The notes under the pieces were generated by a model. The model searched no databases, was not told the origin of the DNA, and saw only the letters and a program-made list of their open reading frames with translations. The translations under genes and the position numbers were made by a program. A stretch of DNA of 64,000 nucleotides from Burkholderia sp. 9120 (lineage in GTDB: Bacteria; Pseudomonadota; Gammaproteobacteria; Burkholderiales; Burkholderiaceae), in contig NZ_JQNA01000002.1 in NCBI RefSeq assembly GCF_000745015.1, positions 6,200,001 through 6,264,000 of the forward strand, in the 5' to 3' direction. Below, piece by piece: positions 36,731 to 46,208 of the stretch (position 1 is the first letter of the stretch; each line of letters opens with the position of its first letter).

Positions 36731-36773
36731 GGTAGGCAAGGCTCATGGCGGCAGGGGGCCGCGTAATGAACCC

Positions 36774-36804
36774 AGTATCTTCCTTCCCATGATGGGAAGG
36801 TCAA
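36774..36804 (-). promoter_or_regulatory. CueR-type (MerR-family) promoter of copA
   Basis: On the minus strand TTGACC (-35, 36804-36799), a 19-bp spacer and GATACT (-10, 36779-36774). The long spacer holds the perfect dyad CCTTCCCAT-C-ATGGGAAGG (36782-36800). A 19-bp spacer filled by a dyad is the hallmark of MerR/CueR-activated promoters. No merR/cueR gene is in the window. Confidence 0.85.
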
Positions 36805-36838
36805 GGACGGTTTGCGCGGTGCGGCCGAAAGTCGCCGC

Positions 36839-37480
36839 TCAAAACGCCGGCGGTGCATCCAGCATGGCTTGCCCGACTGCCTGCTGTTCATCGCTGGAAC
36901 GCGCCAGCAGCGTTTCGGCCGCGCCGCGGCGGTCGGCGGCGGCCTTGTTCTGGCCGAGTTTCCATTTGCCGACCAGCCGCGTCACTTCGATTTCGATCCC
37001 GACGATCGCGCCGAGCATCTGCGCGATAAAGTCGGCGGGCGCGTCGCCCATCTTCCACGGCACCGGCTCGCCGGCTTCCATCTTGCGCGTCAGACGCGCG
37101 ACCAGACCGCGGACGAACGTTTCGTCGTCGCGTACGACGATCCGGCCGTGCGCATGCACGACCATGTAGTTGTAAGTCGGCACCTGCCGATGCGCGTCGT
37201 GCTTGCTCGGATACCAGTTCGGCGAAATATAGGCCGTCGGCCCCTGGAAAATGACGAGCGCGTCGGGATGGCTGGCCACTTCCTGCCAGACCGGATTGGC
37301 CCGGGCGACATGCGCCCGCAGGATGGCGCCGCCAGCGGGAGCGACGTCCAGTTCGAACGGCACATGATTCGCATCGAGCCCATTGGGCCCGTTCGTAATC
37401 AGCGCGCCGAGCGGCTGCTCGCCAATCAGGCGATGCAGCACCTCGGGTCGGTTCTCTTCGAAATGCGCGGGCATGTACAT
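36839..37480 (-). CDS. PaiB-like FMN-binding protein (putative negative regulator)
   Basis: 213 residues from ATG 37480, which has GGAG at good spacing and gives the family start MYMPAHFEENRPEVLHRLI. Other PaiB blocks are LGALITNG, NHVPFELD, LRAHVARANPVW, ALVIFQGPTAYISPNWYPSK and PTYNYMVVHAHG. PaiB of Bacillus is tied to protease/sporulation repression, but most homologues are simply FMN-binding split-barrel proteins. The longer upstream frame lacks family similarity. Confidence 0.9.
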   Translation of the reverse strand: MYMPAHFEENRPEVLHRLIGEQPLGALITNGPNGLDANHVPFELDVAPAGGAILRAHVARANPVWQEVASHPDALVIFQGPTAYISPNWYPSKHDAHRQVPTYNYMVVHAHGRIVVRDDETFVRGLVARLTRKMEAGEPVPWKMGDAPADFIAQMLGAIVGIEIEVTRLVGKWKLGQNKAAADRRGAAETLLARSSDEQQAVGQAMLDAPPAF

Positions 37481-37769
37481 AAACCACTCCGGATCCACAT
37501 GGGCGAAAACACCGCCAGACTTCGACACGTGCGACCCGGCAGACAGCGTAAAACAGGCCGAATTTGACGCAATCGCACATGGCGTGTGCATGACAACGCG
37601 CTATTCATACCTTTGCGCTTGCCTGGTGAGCAAGGATACGATACAACCCGGTGTTGTCGGCATCGCGCACGGCGGACTGGCTGCGCGGGGTTTGGGGAGA
37701 CCCCGCCAAAGCAGATCTCGCTGCGCGCCGACGTCTCCCTTAGGACCGCACGTTCCGCCACCTGAACGA

Positions 37770-39188
37770 ATGATAAAAAATCGCCGAGAACTGTTTTCGC
37801 TTCACTGGACCTGCGCATCGTTCGCAGGCCTCGCATTTCTGGCCGGTTGCGCGTCGCCGCCTGCCGCAACGCAGAAACCCACGGGCTGGATCAAGGACGA
37901 AGTCGCCGACTCGTACGTATTCGGCTACCCGCTGGTGCTGATGGGCGTCGCGCGCGACGCGGCGGTCGGCACCGATCCGGGCCAGGCGCCGCTCAATACG
38001 CTGCGCCACGCGCAGGCGTTGCCGCCGGTCGGCGCATCGAACCCGCCGCAGCCGAGCCTCGACACGCTCGACTCGACCGGCTGGCTGGACGTCGGCAGCG
38101 AGCCGGTGATCGTTTCGCTGCCCGATTCGCATGGCCGTTACGTCGACGCCCGCGTGCTGGACATGTGGACCAACGTCGTCTGGTCGACCAGTGCGCAATT
38201 CACCACCCGCGCGGCCGGCATCAAATCGCAAACGATTGCCTTTGTCGGCCCAGGTTGGCAGGGCGATCTGCCCAAGGGCGTGAAGCGCGTCGACGTGCCG
38301 ACCCGCAACGCGTGGGTGAGCGTGCGGATTCAGTCGAACGGCACGCGCGACCTGACGGCGGTCCGCAAGTTGCAGCGCGCCATTCGCGTCGCGCCGCTTA
38401 GCGTCTATGTGGGCGACACACGCACGGCGACCATTACGCCGCCGCGCAGCAATGCCGCCGACGCGGCCGCGAGCGCATCCGGCACGCCGGCCGCGCAAGT
38501 CGCCGCGCTCGACGCCAACGGCTTTTTCACGCGACTCGCGCAAGCCTTGCCCGACAATCCGCCGACTCCGGCCGATCCGCATGCGCTGAAATTCCTCACC
38601 GACCTGGGCGTCACGCCGGGCGAGCCGGTCAAGCTGCCGAAGGCGGCCGATGCGATTGCCGCCGGCCTCACCGAAGGTCATGAGCGGGTTGTCACGGCGC
38701 CGAGCAATCTCCTGAACGGCAACGGCTGGAACTGGTTCGGCGACGGCGTCGGCAATTACGGTCCCGACTACGCGTTGCGCGCTTATGCCGCGTCCATGCA
38801 ACCGGGCATCGGCACGAAAGACGACGAAGTGCGCGCGGTCGTCACGCAAGACAGCGACGGCCACGCGCTGAACGGCGCCAATCGCTACGTGATTCACTTT
38901 GCGCCGAACCAGTTGCCGCCGGTGCGCGGTTTCTGGTCGATCACCGCCTACACAAAAGACGGTGCGTTGGGTGAAAGCGCGCCGGCCCGTCTGGCGGTCG
39001 GTGATCGTAACGGCGCACGCCGCAATCGCGACGGTTCGCTCGACGTGACCGTCTCGTCGGCGCGTAGCAAGAGCGGCAACTGGTTGCCGGCGCCGCGCGC
39101 CGATCTGCAACTGGTGCTGCGTTTGTATGCGCCGAAGCCGCAAGCCACCGACGGTAGCTGGCAACCGCCGGCGGTCGTGCGTCAGTGA
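37770..39188 (+). CDS. DUF1254/DUF1214-domain lipoprotein
   Basis: 472 residues from ATG 37770. The N-terminal signal peptide ends in a lipobox LAGC (Cys27), so it is an outer- or inner-membrane lipoprotein. An N-terminal DUF1254-like region (DSYVFGYPLVLMGVARDA, NTLRHAQALPP, STGWLDVGSEPVIVSLPDSHGRYVDARVLDMWTNVV) is followed by a C-terminal DUF1214-like region (NWFGDGVGNYGPDYALRAYAAS, YVIHFAPNQLPPVRGFWSITAYTKDG). The pair of domains is common in proteobacteria and of unknown function. A terminator follows. Confidence 0.88.
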   Translation: MIKNRRELFSLHWTCASFAGLAFLAGCASPPAATQKPTGWIKDEVADSYVFGYPLVLMGVARDAAVGTDPGQAPLNTLRHAQALPPVGASNPPQPSLDTLDSTGWLDVGSEPVIVSLPDSHGRYVDARVLDMWTNVVWSTSAQFTTRAAGIKSQTIAFVGPGWQGDLPKGVKRVDVPTRNAWVSVRIQSNGTRDLTAVRKLQRAIRVAPLSVYVGDTRTATITPPRSNAADAAASASGTPAAQVAALDANGFFTRLAQALPDNPPTPADPHALKFLTDLGVTPGEPVKLPKAADAIAAGLTEGHERVVTAPSNLLNGNGWNWFGDGVGNYGPDYALRAYAASMQPGIGTKDDEVRAVVTQDSDGHALNGANRYVIHFAPNQLPPVRGFWSITAYTKDGALGESAPARLAVGDRNGARRNRDGSLDVTVSSARSKSGNWLPAPRADLQLVLRLYAPKPQATDGSWQPPAVVRQ

Positions 39189-39235
39189 AATGCGTCGCTG
39201 ATATGACAGTCGCGCGCGCTTGATGCATCGATTAA

Positions 39236-39275
39236 TTTATGCCCGCCGTTTTACAACGGCGGGCATAAACTTTTA
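39236..39275 (+). terminator. Rho-independent terminator after DUF1254 gene
   Basis: TTTATGCCCGCCGTT pairs with AACGGCGGGCATAAA around a TTAC loop (39236-39250 with 39255-39269), followed by CTTTTAAT. Confidence 0.85.
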
Positions 39276-39402
39276 ATAGCGTCAGCGATTGTGTAAGCCC
39301 CGGCTTACATTTCTATCCCATCCCTGATTCACGACTTATACTGCCGCTTGCGGGATTTTCGTTTTCGCGGCGGGCTTGCCGCCGCACTACCCAAGACCGA
39401 GC

Positions 39403-42400
39403 ATGGCAAGCCTCAACAAAGCATCATTAGCCTCCTCCATGCAGACCGTGCGCGACGTCGCGCAGTCGCGCCGTACCCGGCGTGTCCTGACCGGTCTGCT
39501 GATCTTCGTCGTATTGTTCGGTCTGCTGGGCTTCTTCGCGGCGCCGCCGCTGATTCGCCATATCGCCGAGCAACAACTCAGCAAGCAGCTCGATCGTCCG
39601 GCCACCATCGGCCGGATTGCGCTGAATCCCTATACGCTGCGACTCGAAGCCGACCGCGTGCATATCGGCGATAAAGACGGCGCGGGTGATTTCGTCGATA
39701 TTTCGCGGCTTATCGTGCAGGCGTCGTGGAGTTCGCTGTTTCGCGCGGCGCCGATCGTCGACGAAGTGCAACTCGATTCGCCGCGTTTTCATATTGTTCG
39801 TTATGACGCGCAGCGTTTCAATTTCACCGACCTGATCGAGAAGTTCTCGAAACAGCCGGCCAAACCCGACAGCAAGCCGACGCTGTTCTCCGTGTCGAAC
39901 ATTCGCCTCGAAAACGGCCAGATCACGTTCGACGACAAGCTGCTCGGCGTGACTCATGTGATCGATCAATGGAAGCTCGGCATTCCGTTTATCGCCACGT
40001 TGCCTTCGAAAACCGACATCTTCGTCGAGCCGTTGCTGCGCGCGCGGATCGACGGTAGTCCGCTGGCGATCGACGGCAAGACCAAGCCGTTCGCCACGTC
40101 GCGTGAATCGGAAGTGTCGCTGCGCTTCGACGGGCTCGATGTGCCGCGGCTCATGTCGTATGTGCCGACCAAACTGCCGGTGATCGTGCAGTCCGGCAAG
40201 CTGTCCACCGACCTCAAGCTCAACTTCGTGATCTCGAACGACGCGCCTTCGCTGCGCGTAGCCGGCACCGTCGATATGAACGACGTGGACGTGCGGGATC
40301 AAAGCAAGGCGCCGTTCTTCGCGGCCCACGCCGTGCATGTGGCCGCCGCGACACTCGAGCCGTTGAAGAGCCTCTATCACTTCGACGAGATCCGCATCGA
40401 CGCGCCGAGCGCCGATCTGGCGCGCGATAGAGACGGCGTGTTGAGTGTCGAGCGCATGTTCGCGCCGGCGCCGGCGGCGTCTGGCACGGCCGCTGCGTCC
40501 GCACCGGCGATGGCATCGGCTGCTGCATCGGCGGCCAGAACTGCTAGCGCACCGGCCGCCGCATCTGGCGCCGCCGCGACGGAAACGGCTGCGGCTCCGC
40601 CGCTGGATCTGGCGATCAAACGCTTCGTGCTGAATGACGGCACCGTGAATGTTCACGACGAAGCGGCTTCGCGGCCCGTCGACGTCGGTCTGCAAAAACT
40701 GGCTGTGACGCTGACCGATTTCTCGACACTCGCCACCGCGCCGGCGCATTACACGCTGAATACCGATTTCAAGGACGGCGCCGGTTCGCTCGGCGCGGCA
40801 GGCGCGTTCGGCCTCGTCGCGAAGACCGCGAGCGCGAAGCTCGATCTCAAGTCGCTGAAGCTGCCGCTGCTGCAGCCCTATATCGACACCGCAACCGCCG
40901 CGCAAGTGACCGACGGCGCGCTGTCCGCCACGGTGAATATCGGCGCGAACTGGTCGAAGGAGCCGGTCGCTGTGATGGTCGCCGACACGCAGCTCGATCT
41001 GCAATCGCTGAAGCTGGCGGCGCGCGGCAGCAAGCAGCCGCTCATCGTGCTCGCGCAGGCGCACGTGACGGTCAAGCAGGTGGATGTGGCGGCACGCACC
41101 GCCGACATCACGAGCGTCGAGACGACCGGCCTCTCGGTCGACGCGCAACGCCTGAAAGACGGCAGCATCAATCTCACGTCGCTGGCCGGTCCGCATGAAG
41201 TCGAGCAGCAGCGCACGGCGATTCACGCGGTCAAGAAGGCGCAGGCGCAAGGGCCCGCGTGGCACTACAAGATCGGCGAACTGAACCTGAAAGACGCGAC
41301 CGCCAATTTCACCGACAACACCACGCCGCAACCGGTGCGCCTGAGCATCACGCCATTGCAACTCAAGGTGCAGCAGATCAGCGACGACCTGAGCCGTCCG
41401 CTGCCGATCGACCTACAGGCCACGCTGAACAAGAGAGGCACGCTCGGCGTGAAGGGCGACGTCACGGCCACGCCGCTCAAGGTCGCGGTCAAGGTGAACG
41501 CGAACCGGCTCGACGCGGCGGCGTTCGAACCGTACTTCGGCAGCAAGCTCAATGCGGTGATCGCGAGCGCGTTGCTCAACGCGAACGGCGAACTGGCGCT
41601 GAGCCAGACGAAGTCGTTGAAGGCGAACTATCACGGCGACATGGCGCTGGTCGACGTGCGGATGCTCGACAAGGCGACCTCCGACCCGTTCGCGGGCTGG
41701 GGCTCGCTCGCGCTGACCAACCTCAAAGCCGATTACGACGAGCGCGGCACGGAAGTGGACGCGGGCAAAGTCACGTTCACGAAGTTCTACGGACGCGTGC
41801 TGCTCGACGCGCAAGGCAAGCTCAACCTCAAGGATGTGGTCGCGCATGAAAGCGGCGCGCCCCAGTCGCTGACGCGCGACGAGAGCGGCGCCGAACCGGT
41901 GCCGCTGACACCGCAAGCGCCTGCGGTGGCGGCAGCACCGGCGCCGGTTTCGTCGACTACACCCGCCACACCCGCTACCGTGACGGCCGCTACGCCGCCG
42001 CAGAGCCCCGTCAAGCTGCACTTCGGTCAACTGGTGCTGCAGCAAGGCCGCGTGACCTATACGGACAATTTCATCAAGCCGAATTTCACGGCGAATCTGG
42101 TCGGCATTACAGGCACGATCGGCGCGTTCGGCACACAATCCACGACGGCCGCGCCGGTCGACGTCGCCGCAAAACTGGCGGCCAACGGTCCGCTATCGAT
42201 TCGCGGGACGGTCAATCCGCTGATCGAGAAACCGGCGCTCGATCTGACGGCGAGCGCGCACGATATCGAGCTGACCAACCTCACGCCATATTCGGCGAAA
42301 TATGCCGGCTATCCGATCACCAAGGGCAAGCTGAACGTCGATCTGCACTACCAGCTCGCTAACGATCAGTTGAACGCGAACAATCACCTGTTCATCGATC

Positions 42401-43197
42401 AGCTCACGTTCGGCGACCACGTGCAGAACGATACGGCGACCAAGTTGCCGGTGCGTCTCGCGATCTCGCTGCTGAAGAATTCGCGCGGTGAAATCGACGT
42501 GAACCTGCCAGTCTCGGGCTCGTTGTCGAATCCGGAGTTCAGCATTGGCGGCCTGATCTGGCATGCGGTGCTCAATCTGCTGCAGAAGGCGGTGACCGCG
42601 CCGTTCTCGCTGATCGCCAACGCGTTCGGCGGCAGCGGCGAGGAATTGGGCTATGTCGAATTCGAGCCGGGCTCCGCGAAACTCACGGACGCCGACAACA
42701 AGAAGCTCGACACGATCGTCAAGGCACTGGCCGACAAGACGTCGATCAAGATGGACCTGATCGGCCGCGTCGACCCGGCTGTCGACGAACCCGCGTTGCG
42801 CACGCAATACGTGGACCGTCTGGTCAAGCAGCAGAAGATCAAGGACGTGGTGGGCAATGGTGAGAGCGTCGATCTGTCGACGGTCACGGTCGATCCAAAG
42901 GATTACGACAAGTATTTGACCCAGGCCTACAAGTCCGCCGACTTCAAGAAGCCGCGCAATTTTGTCGGCCTGACCAAGAGCCTGCCGAACGATGAAATGA
43001 AGAGCGCGATTGCCGCCAACGCGCCGATCGACGACGCCAGCCTGCGTCAGCTCGCGCAGCAGCGGGCGCAGAGCGTGCAGCAGTATCTGGACGGCAAGAT
43101 CGACAGCAGCCGCGTGTTTATCGTTGCGCCGAAGCTGAACGCCGACGGTATCAAGGACAAAGGCGCGACCACACGGGTCGACTTTGGCTTGAAGTAA
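39403..43197 (+). CDS. Large AsmA-like DUF748-domain envelope protein
   Basis: About 1264 residues from ATG 39403 (MASLNKASLASSM). One N-terminal transmembrane helix (about 30-50, RRVLTGLLIFVVLFGLLGFF) anchors a very long periplasmic repeat-rich beta region of AsmA/YhdP type (PATIGRIALNPYTLRLEADRVHI, LRLEGTVDMNDVDV-like units). Two Ala/Pro-rich linkers lie at about 355-410 and 835-875. The C-terminal ~190 residues include VEFEPGSAKLTDADNKKLDTIVKAL and LRQLAQQRAQSVQQYL, similar to OmpA-like peptidoglycan-associated domains. Bridge-like AsmA relatives carry phospholipids between membranes; this is a reasonable but unproven role. Confidence 0.88.
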   Translation: MASLNKASLASSMQTVRDVAQSRRTRRVLTGLLIFVVLFGLLGFFAAPPLIRHIAEQQLSKQLDRPATIGRIALNPYTLRLEADRVHIGDKDGAGDFVDISRLIVQASWSSLFRAAPIVDEVQLDSPRFHIVRYDAQRFNFTDLIEKFSKQPAKPDSKPTLFSVSNIRLENGQITFDDKLLGVTHVIDQWKLGIPFIATLPSKTDIFVEPLLRARIDGSPLAIDGKTKPFATSRESEVSLRFDGLDVPRLMSYVPTKLPVIVQSGKLSTDLKLNFVISNDAPSLRVAGTVDMNDVDVRDQSKAPFFAAHAVHVAAATLEPLKSLYHFDEIRIDAPSADLARDRDGVLSVERMFAPAPAASGTAAASAPAMASAAASAARTASAPAAASGAAATETAAAPPLDLAIKRFVLNDGTVNVHDEAASRPVDVGLQKLAVTLTDFSTLATAPAHYTLNTDFKDGAGSLGAAGAFGLVAKTASAKLDLKSLKLPLLQPYIDTATAAQVTDGALSATVNIGANWSKEPVAVMVADTQLDLQSLKLAARGSKQPLIVLAQAHVTVKQVDVAARTADITSVETTGLSVDAQRLKDGSINLTSLAGPHEVEQQRTAIHAVKKAQAQGPAWHYKIGELNLKDATANFTDNTTPQPVRLSITPLQLKVQQISDDLSRPLPIDLQATLNKRGTLGVKGDVTATPLKVAVKVNANRLDAAAFEPYFGSKLNAVIASALLNANGELALSQTKSLKANYHGDMALVDVRMLDKATSDPFAGWGSLALTNLKADYDERGTEVDAGKVTFTKFYGRVLLDAQGKLNLKDVVAHESGAPQSLTRDESGAEPVPLTPQAPAVAAAPAPVSSTTPATPATVTAATPPQSPVKLHFGQLVLQQGRVTYTDNFIKPNFTANLVGITGTIGAFGTQSTTAAPVDVAAKLAANGPLSIRGTVNPLIEKPALDLTASAHDIELTNLTPYSAKYAGYPITKGKLNVDLHYQLANDQLNANNHLFIDQLTFGDHVQNDTATKLPVRLAISLLKNSRGEIDVNLPVSGSLSNPEFSIGGLIWHAVLNLLQKAVTAPFSLIANAFGGSGEELGYVEFEPGSAKLTDADNKKLDTIVKALADKTSIKMDLIGRVDPAVDEPALRTQYVDRLVKQQKIKDVVGNGESVDLSTVTVDPKDYDKYLTQAYKSADFKKPRNFVGLTKSLPNDEMKSAIAANAPIDDASLRQLAQQRAQSVQQYLDGKIDSSRVFIVAPKLNADGIKDKGATTRVDFGLK

Positions 43198-43277
43198 CGT
43201 TATCGGGGCGGCGAACGTGGCGTGCAGCACGGGCGCGTGAAGCTACGTGAAGCCGCGCAAAACCACGCGCCGCGCAA

Positions 43278-44831
43278 TCAGGCGGCGCGCGTCGGCTTCT
43301 TCAACGCGGTCTGCTCGATCACGCGCGCGAGTGTGTCGAACGCGGGGCCGATCTTCTCGTTCGGCACGCACGCGTAGCCCAGCAGCAAACCGCGCCGCGC
43401 GGGCGTATCGCTGCTGTAGTAGCTCGCGAGCGGACGCACGATCACGCCGGCATCGTAAGCGGCGGCGGTCACCGCGCGATCGTTCGCGTGATCCGGCAAA
43501 CCGAGCACCAGATGCAGACCGGCCTCGTCGCCCATGACCGGCAGTTCGCTGCCGAAACGCGCGGTGATCGCGTCGATCAGAATCTGCCTCCGCTCGCCGT
43601 ACAACGCACGCATGCGCCGAACGTGCGACGTGAGATGGCCGTCCATGATGAAGTCTGTCATCACCGCCTGCTGCATCAACTGCCCCTCGCGGTACAACTC
43701 CGCGACGCCGGTCCGGAACGTCTCCACCAGATGCTCCGGCGCGATCATGTAGCCGATCCGCAAGCCGGGAAACAGCATCTTCCCGAGGCTGCCCACGTAG
43801 ATCACCTGCCCGGCCTCGTCGAGTCCTTGCAGCGACGCGAGCGGCCGGCTGCCGTAGCGGAACTCGCTGTCGTAGTCGTCCTCGATGATCCAGACGTTGT
43901 GCTGACGCGCGTATTCGAGCAGCGTGCGGCGGCGCGCGAGGCTCATCACCATACCGAGCGGATATTGATGCGATGGTGTGACGAGCGCGAGACGCGGCGG
44001 CTGTTGCAGATCCTGTTCGCGCGGATTCAGACCTTCGGCGTCCACGGGCACCGGCACCAGCGTGATCCCCGACGATTGCAGCACGCTGCGCGCCCCCCAA
44101 TAACACGGCTCCTCGACCCACGCGCGATCGCCGACGTCGGTCAATAAACGCACCGCCAGATCGATCGATTGGTGAATACCCGTGGTGATGATGATCTGAT
44201 CGGGCGTGCAATTCACCGAGCGCGCCACGCGCAGGTAGTCGGACAGCGCACGCCGCAATGGCCGATAACCGCCGCCCGGTGCGTAGGTGAGCAGATCGGG
44301 ATTAGCCTCTTTCCATAACCTGGCCTGCAAGCGGCTCCACGTACGCGCCGGAAACTCCGCGACGTCGGGCACGCCCGGCATGAATGCACCCCATTGCTTG
44401 GCGGATACGCCGGCTTTGTCGATCAGCCGACGCCCCCGCGTCGACAGGTCGCCGAGATCGCGTTTGGGCGGCGGTGGCGGCGGCTCCGCAGCGGGGCTCG
44501 CTTGCGTGTCGACACTGATGACCACCACGGGCTGCTTGCGCGCATTCATCGCGGCTGTGTCCGGCCTCGTGTCCGCGACGTAGGTGCCGCTGCCGGTGGT
44601 CGAGATCACGTAGCCTTCGGCGGTCAACTGATCGTAGACGTGCAGCACCGTATTGCGTGCAATGCCGAGGTCTTCGGCGAGCGTGCGTGAGCTCGGCAGC
44701 TTGGCGCCGGGCGGCAACTGGCCGGTGAGAATGGCCTGCTGCATCAGTCGCAAGGTCTGTCTGTAGACCGGTTCGGCGGCCGTGCGGTCGAGCCTCGCGG
44801 CGAGCCAATCCGACAAGATCACGGTGTCCAA
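43278..44831 (-). CDS. MocR-family regulator (GntR HTH fused to aminotransferase-like domain)
   Basis: 517 residues. The N-terminal GntR winged HTH (QAILTGQLPPGAKLPSSRTLAEDLGIARNTVLHVYDQLTAEGYV) is joined by a Pro/Gly-rich linker (~110-135) to a fold-type I aminotransferase domain (EFPARTWSRLQARLWKE, GYRPLRRALSDYLRVARSVNC, TPSHQYPLGMVMSLARR, EDDYDSEFRYGSRPLASLQGLD, YVGSLGKMLFPGLRIGYMI with the PLP Lys). Relatives include GabR and PdxR, which sense GABA/PLP or PLP. The start codon is TTG; GTG at 44822 is an alternative. It is divergent from the polyamine-type transporter and likely controls it. Confidence 0.92.
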   Translation of the reverse strand: MDTVILSDWLAARLDRTAAEPVYRQTLRLMQQAILTGQLPPGAKLPSSRTLAEDLGIARNTVLHVYDQLTAEGYVISTTGSGTYVADTRPDTAAMNARKQPVVVISVDTQASPAAEPPPPPPKRDLGDLSTRGRRLIDKAGVSAKQWGAFMPGVPDVAEFPARTWSRLQARLWKEANPDLLTYAPGGGYRPLRRALSDYLRVARSVNCTPDQIIITTGIHQSIDLAVRLLTDVGDRAWVEEPCYWGARSVLQSSGITLVPVPVDAEGLNPREQDLQQPPRLALVTPSHQYPLGMVMSLARRRTLLEYARQHNVWIIEDDYDSEFRYGSRPLASLQGLDEAGQVIYVGSLGKMLFPGLRIGYMIAPEHLVETFRTGVAELYREGQLMQQAVMTDFIMDGHLTSHVRRMRALYGERRQILIDAITARFGSELPVMGDEAGLHLVLGLPDHANDRAVTAAAYDAGVIVRPLASYYSSDTPARRGLLLGYACVPNEKIGPAFDTLARVIEQTALKKPTRAA

Positions 44832-44832
44832 G

Positions 44833-44875
44833 TGGTTCTATCCGGAATAATGAAATGGTTCCATATTGTAGAACC
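44833..44875. promoter_or_regulatory. MocR-type operator repeats between regulator and transporter genes
   Basis: Two direct repeats TGGTTCTAT (44833-44841) and TGGTTCCAT (44856-44864) are 23 bp apart. The second forms a dyad with GAACC at 44871-44875. Paired direct plus inverted half-sites in the divergent region are typical of MocR regulators. Confidence 0.6.
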
Positions 44876-44961
44876 GTAACGGTCTATAGTGAGCCACGCA
44901 ATTGACACAATCCCGCTGTTTTGCAGGGGGAGCCAGATGGATCGCAGAGGAGACTGGAGCG

Positions 44962-46071
44962 ATGAAAACCGATGACGTGATCGTCAGCTTTCGCGGCGTG
45001 CGCAAGACCTACGACGGCGAAACGCTGGTCGTCAAACAGCTCGATCTGGACATCTATCAGGGCGAATTCCTGACGTTGCTCGGGCCGTCGGGTTCGGGCA
45101 AAACCACTTGCCTGATGATGCTGGCGGGTTTCGAATTTCCCACCGGCGGCGAGATCTGGCTCGACGGCACGTTGCTCAATACGGTGCCGCCGCACAAGCG
45201 CAACATCGGCATGGTGTTTCAGAACTACGCGCTGTTTCCGCACCTCACAGTCGAGCAGAATGTGGCGTATCCGTTGACCGTGCGCAAGGTTTCGGCGCAG
45301 GAGCGTGCGGAGCGCACGCATAACGCGCTGAAAATGGTACGCATGGAGAGCTTCGCGAAGCGTTATCCGGCGCAGTTGTCGGGCGGCCAGCAACAACGTA
45401 TCGCGCTCGCCCGCGCCCTGGTGTTCGAGCCGAAGCTCGTGCTGATGGACGAACCGCTCGGCGCGCTGGACAAACAGTTGCGCGAACACATGCAGTACGA
45501 ACTCAAGTCATTGCACGAGAAGCTCGGCGTCACCTTCGTGTACGTCACGCACGATCAGGGTGAAGCGCTGACCATGTCCGATCGCGTCGCCGTGTTCGAT
45601 AAAGGCATCGTGCAACAACTCGATACCGTGGACCGTCTGTACGAATCGCCGTGCAACGAGTTCGTCGCCAACTTTATCGGCGACAGCAACAAGCTGCGCG
45701 GCACGATCGCGAATGTCGACGGCGAGTTCTGCGAGTTTCATCTGAGCGACGGTACGCGTCTCACCGGCCGCAATATCGGCGGGGCGCGGGCGGGCACGTC
45801 GGCCGTGGCGTGCATTCGGCCTGAGCGCATGAAGCTGGCCAATCGCGCCGTGAACGGCGAGCGGCGCGCCGGCGCCAATGCGCTCAGCGGCGAAGCGCGC
45901 GGGCTGATCTATTTCGGCGACCACGTGCGGATGCGCTGCGGTCTGCCGCAGCAGGACGAGTGCTTCGTCAAGGTGCCGCTCGGCACGGCAGCGCTCGATA
46001 CCTTTGCACCCGGCGCGCCGGTCGCGTTGGAATTCGCGCCGGAGCATCTGCGGGTTTTCGCCGAAGCATAA
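44962..46071 (+). CDS. Polyamine-type ABC transporter, ATP-binding protein (PotA-like)
   Basis: 369 residues. Walker A GPSGSGKTT, Q-loop VFQNYALFPH, signature LSGGQQQRIALARAL, Walker B LVLMDEPLGALD and H-loop VTHDQGEALTMSDR are all intact. A C-terminal TOBE domain of about 130 residues follows. AGACTGGAGC is upstream of ATG 44962. With the binding protein and two permeases downstream, it forms a spermidine/putrescine-type (or related amine) importer. Confidence 0.94.
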   Translation: MKTDDVIVSFRGVRKTYDGETLVVKQLDLDIYQGEFLTLLGPSGSGKTTCLMMLAGFEFPTGGEIWLDGTLLNTVPPHKRNIGMVFQNYALFPHLTVEQNVAYPLTVRKVSAQERAERTHNALKMVRMESFAKRYPAQLSGGQQQRIALARALVFEPKLVLMDEPLGALDKQLREHMQYELKSLHEKLGVTFVYVTHDQGEALTMSDRVAVFDKGIVQQLDTVDRLYESPCNEFVANFIGDSNKLRGTIANVDGEFCEFHLSDGTRLTGRNIGGARAGTSAVACIRPERMKLANRAVNGERRAGANALSGEARGLIYFGDHVRMRCGLPQQDECFVKVPLGTAALDTFAPGAPVALEFAPEHLRVFAEA

Positions 46072-46208
46072 ACAGGTTGAGCGTATTGGTTGCAGTGAAC
46101 ACGCCGGACGTGCAACGCGCCCGACGTGGGTAAGTCTTTTCAGCAGCACATAACAAAACCGCGTCGTACATAGATTTGAAGCACATCACCCAAGGAGAGC
46201 AACACACC

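Noticed and set aside
39427..41361. 644-residue open frame opposite the AsmA-like gene
   Set aside because: No domain and strongly biased to Arg/His; the plus-strand gene is well supported.
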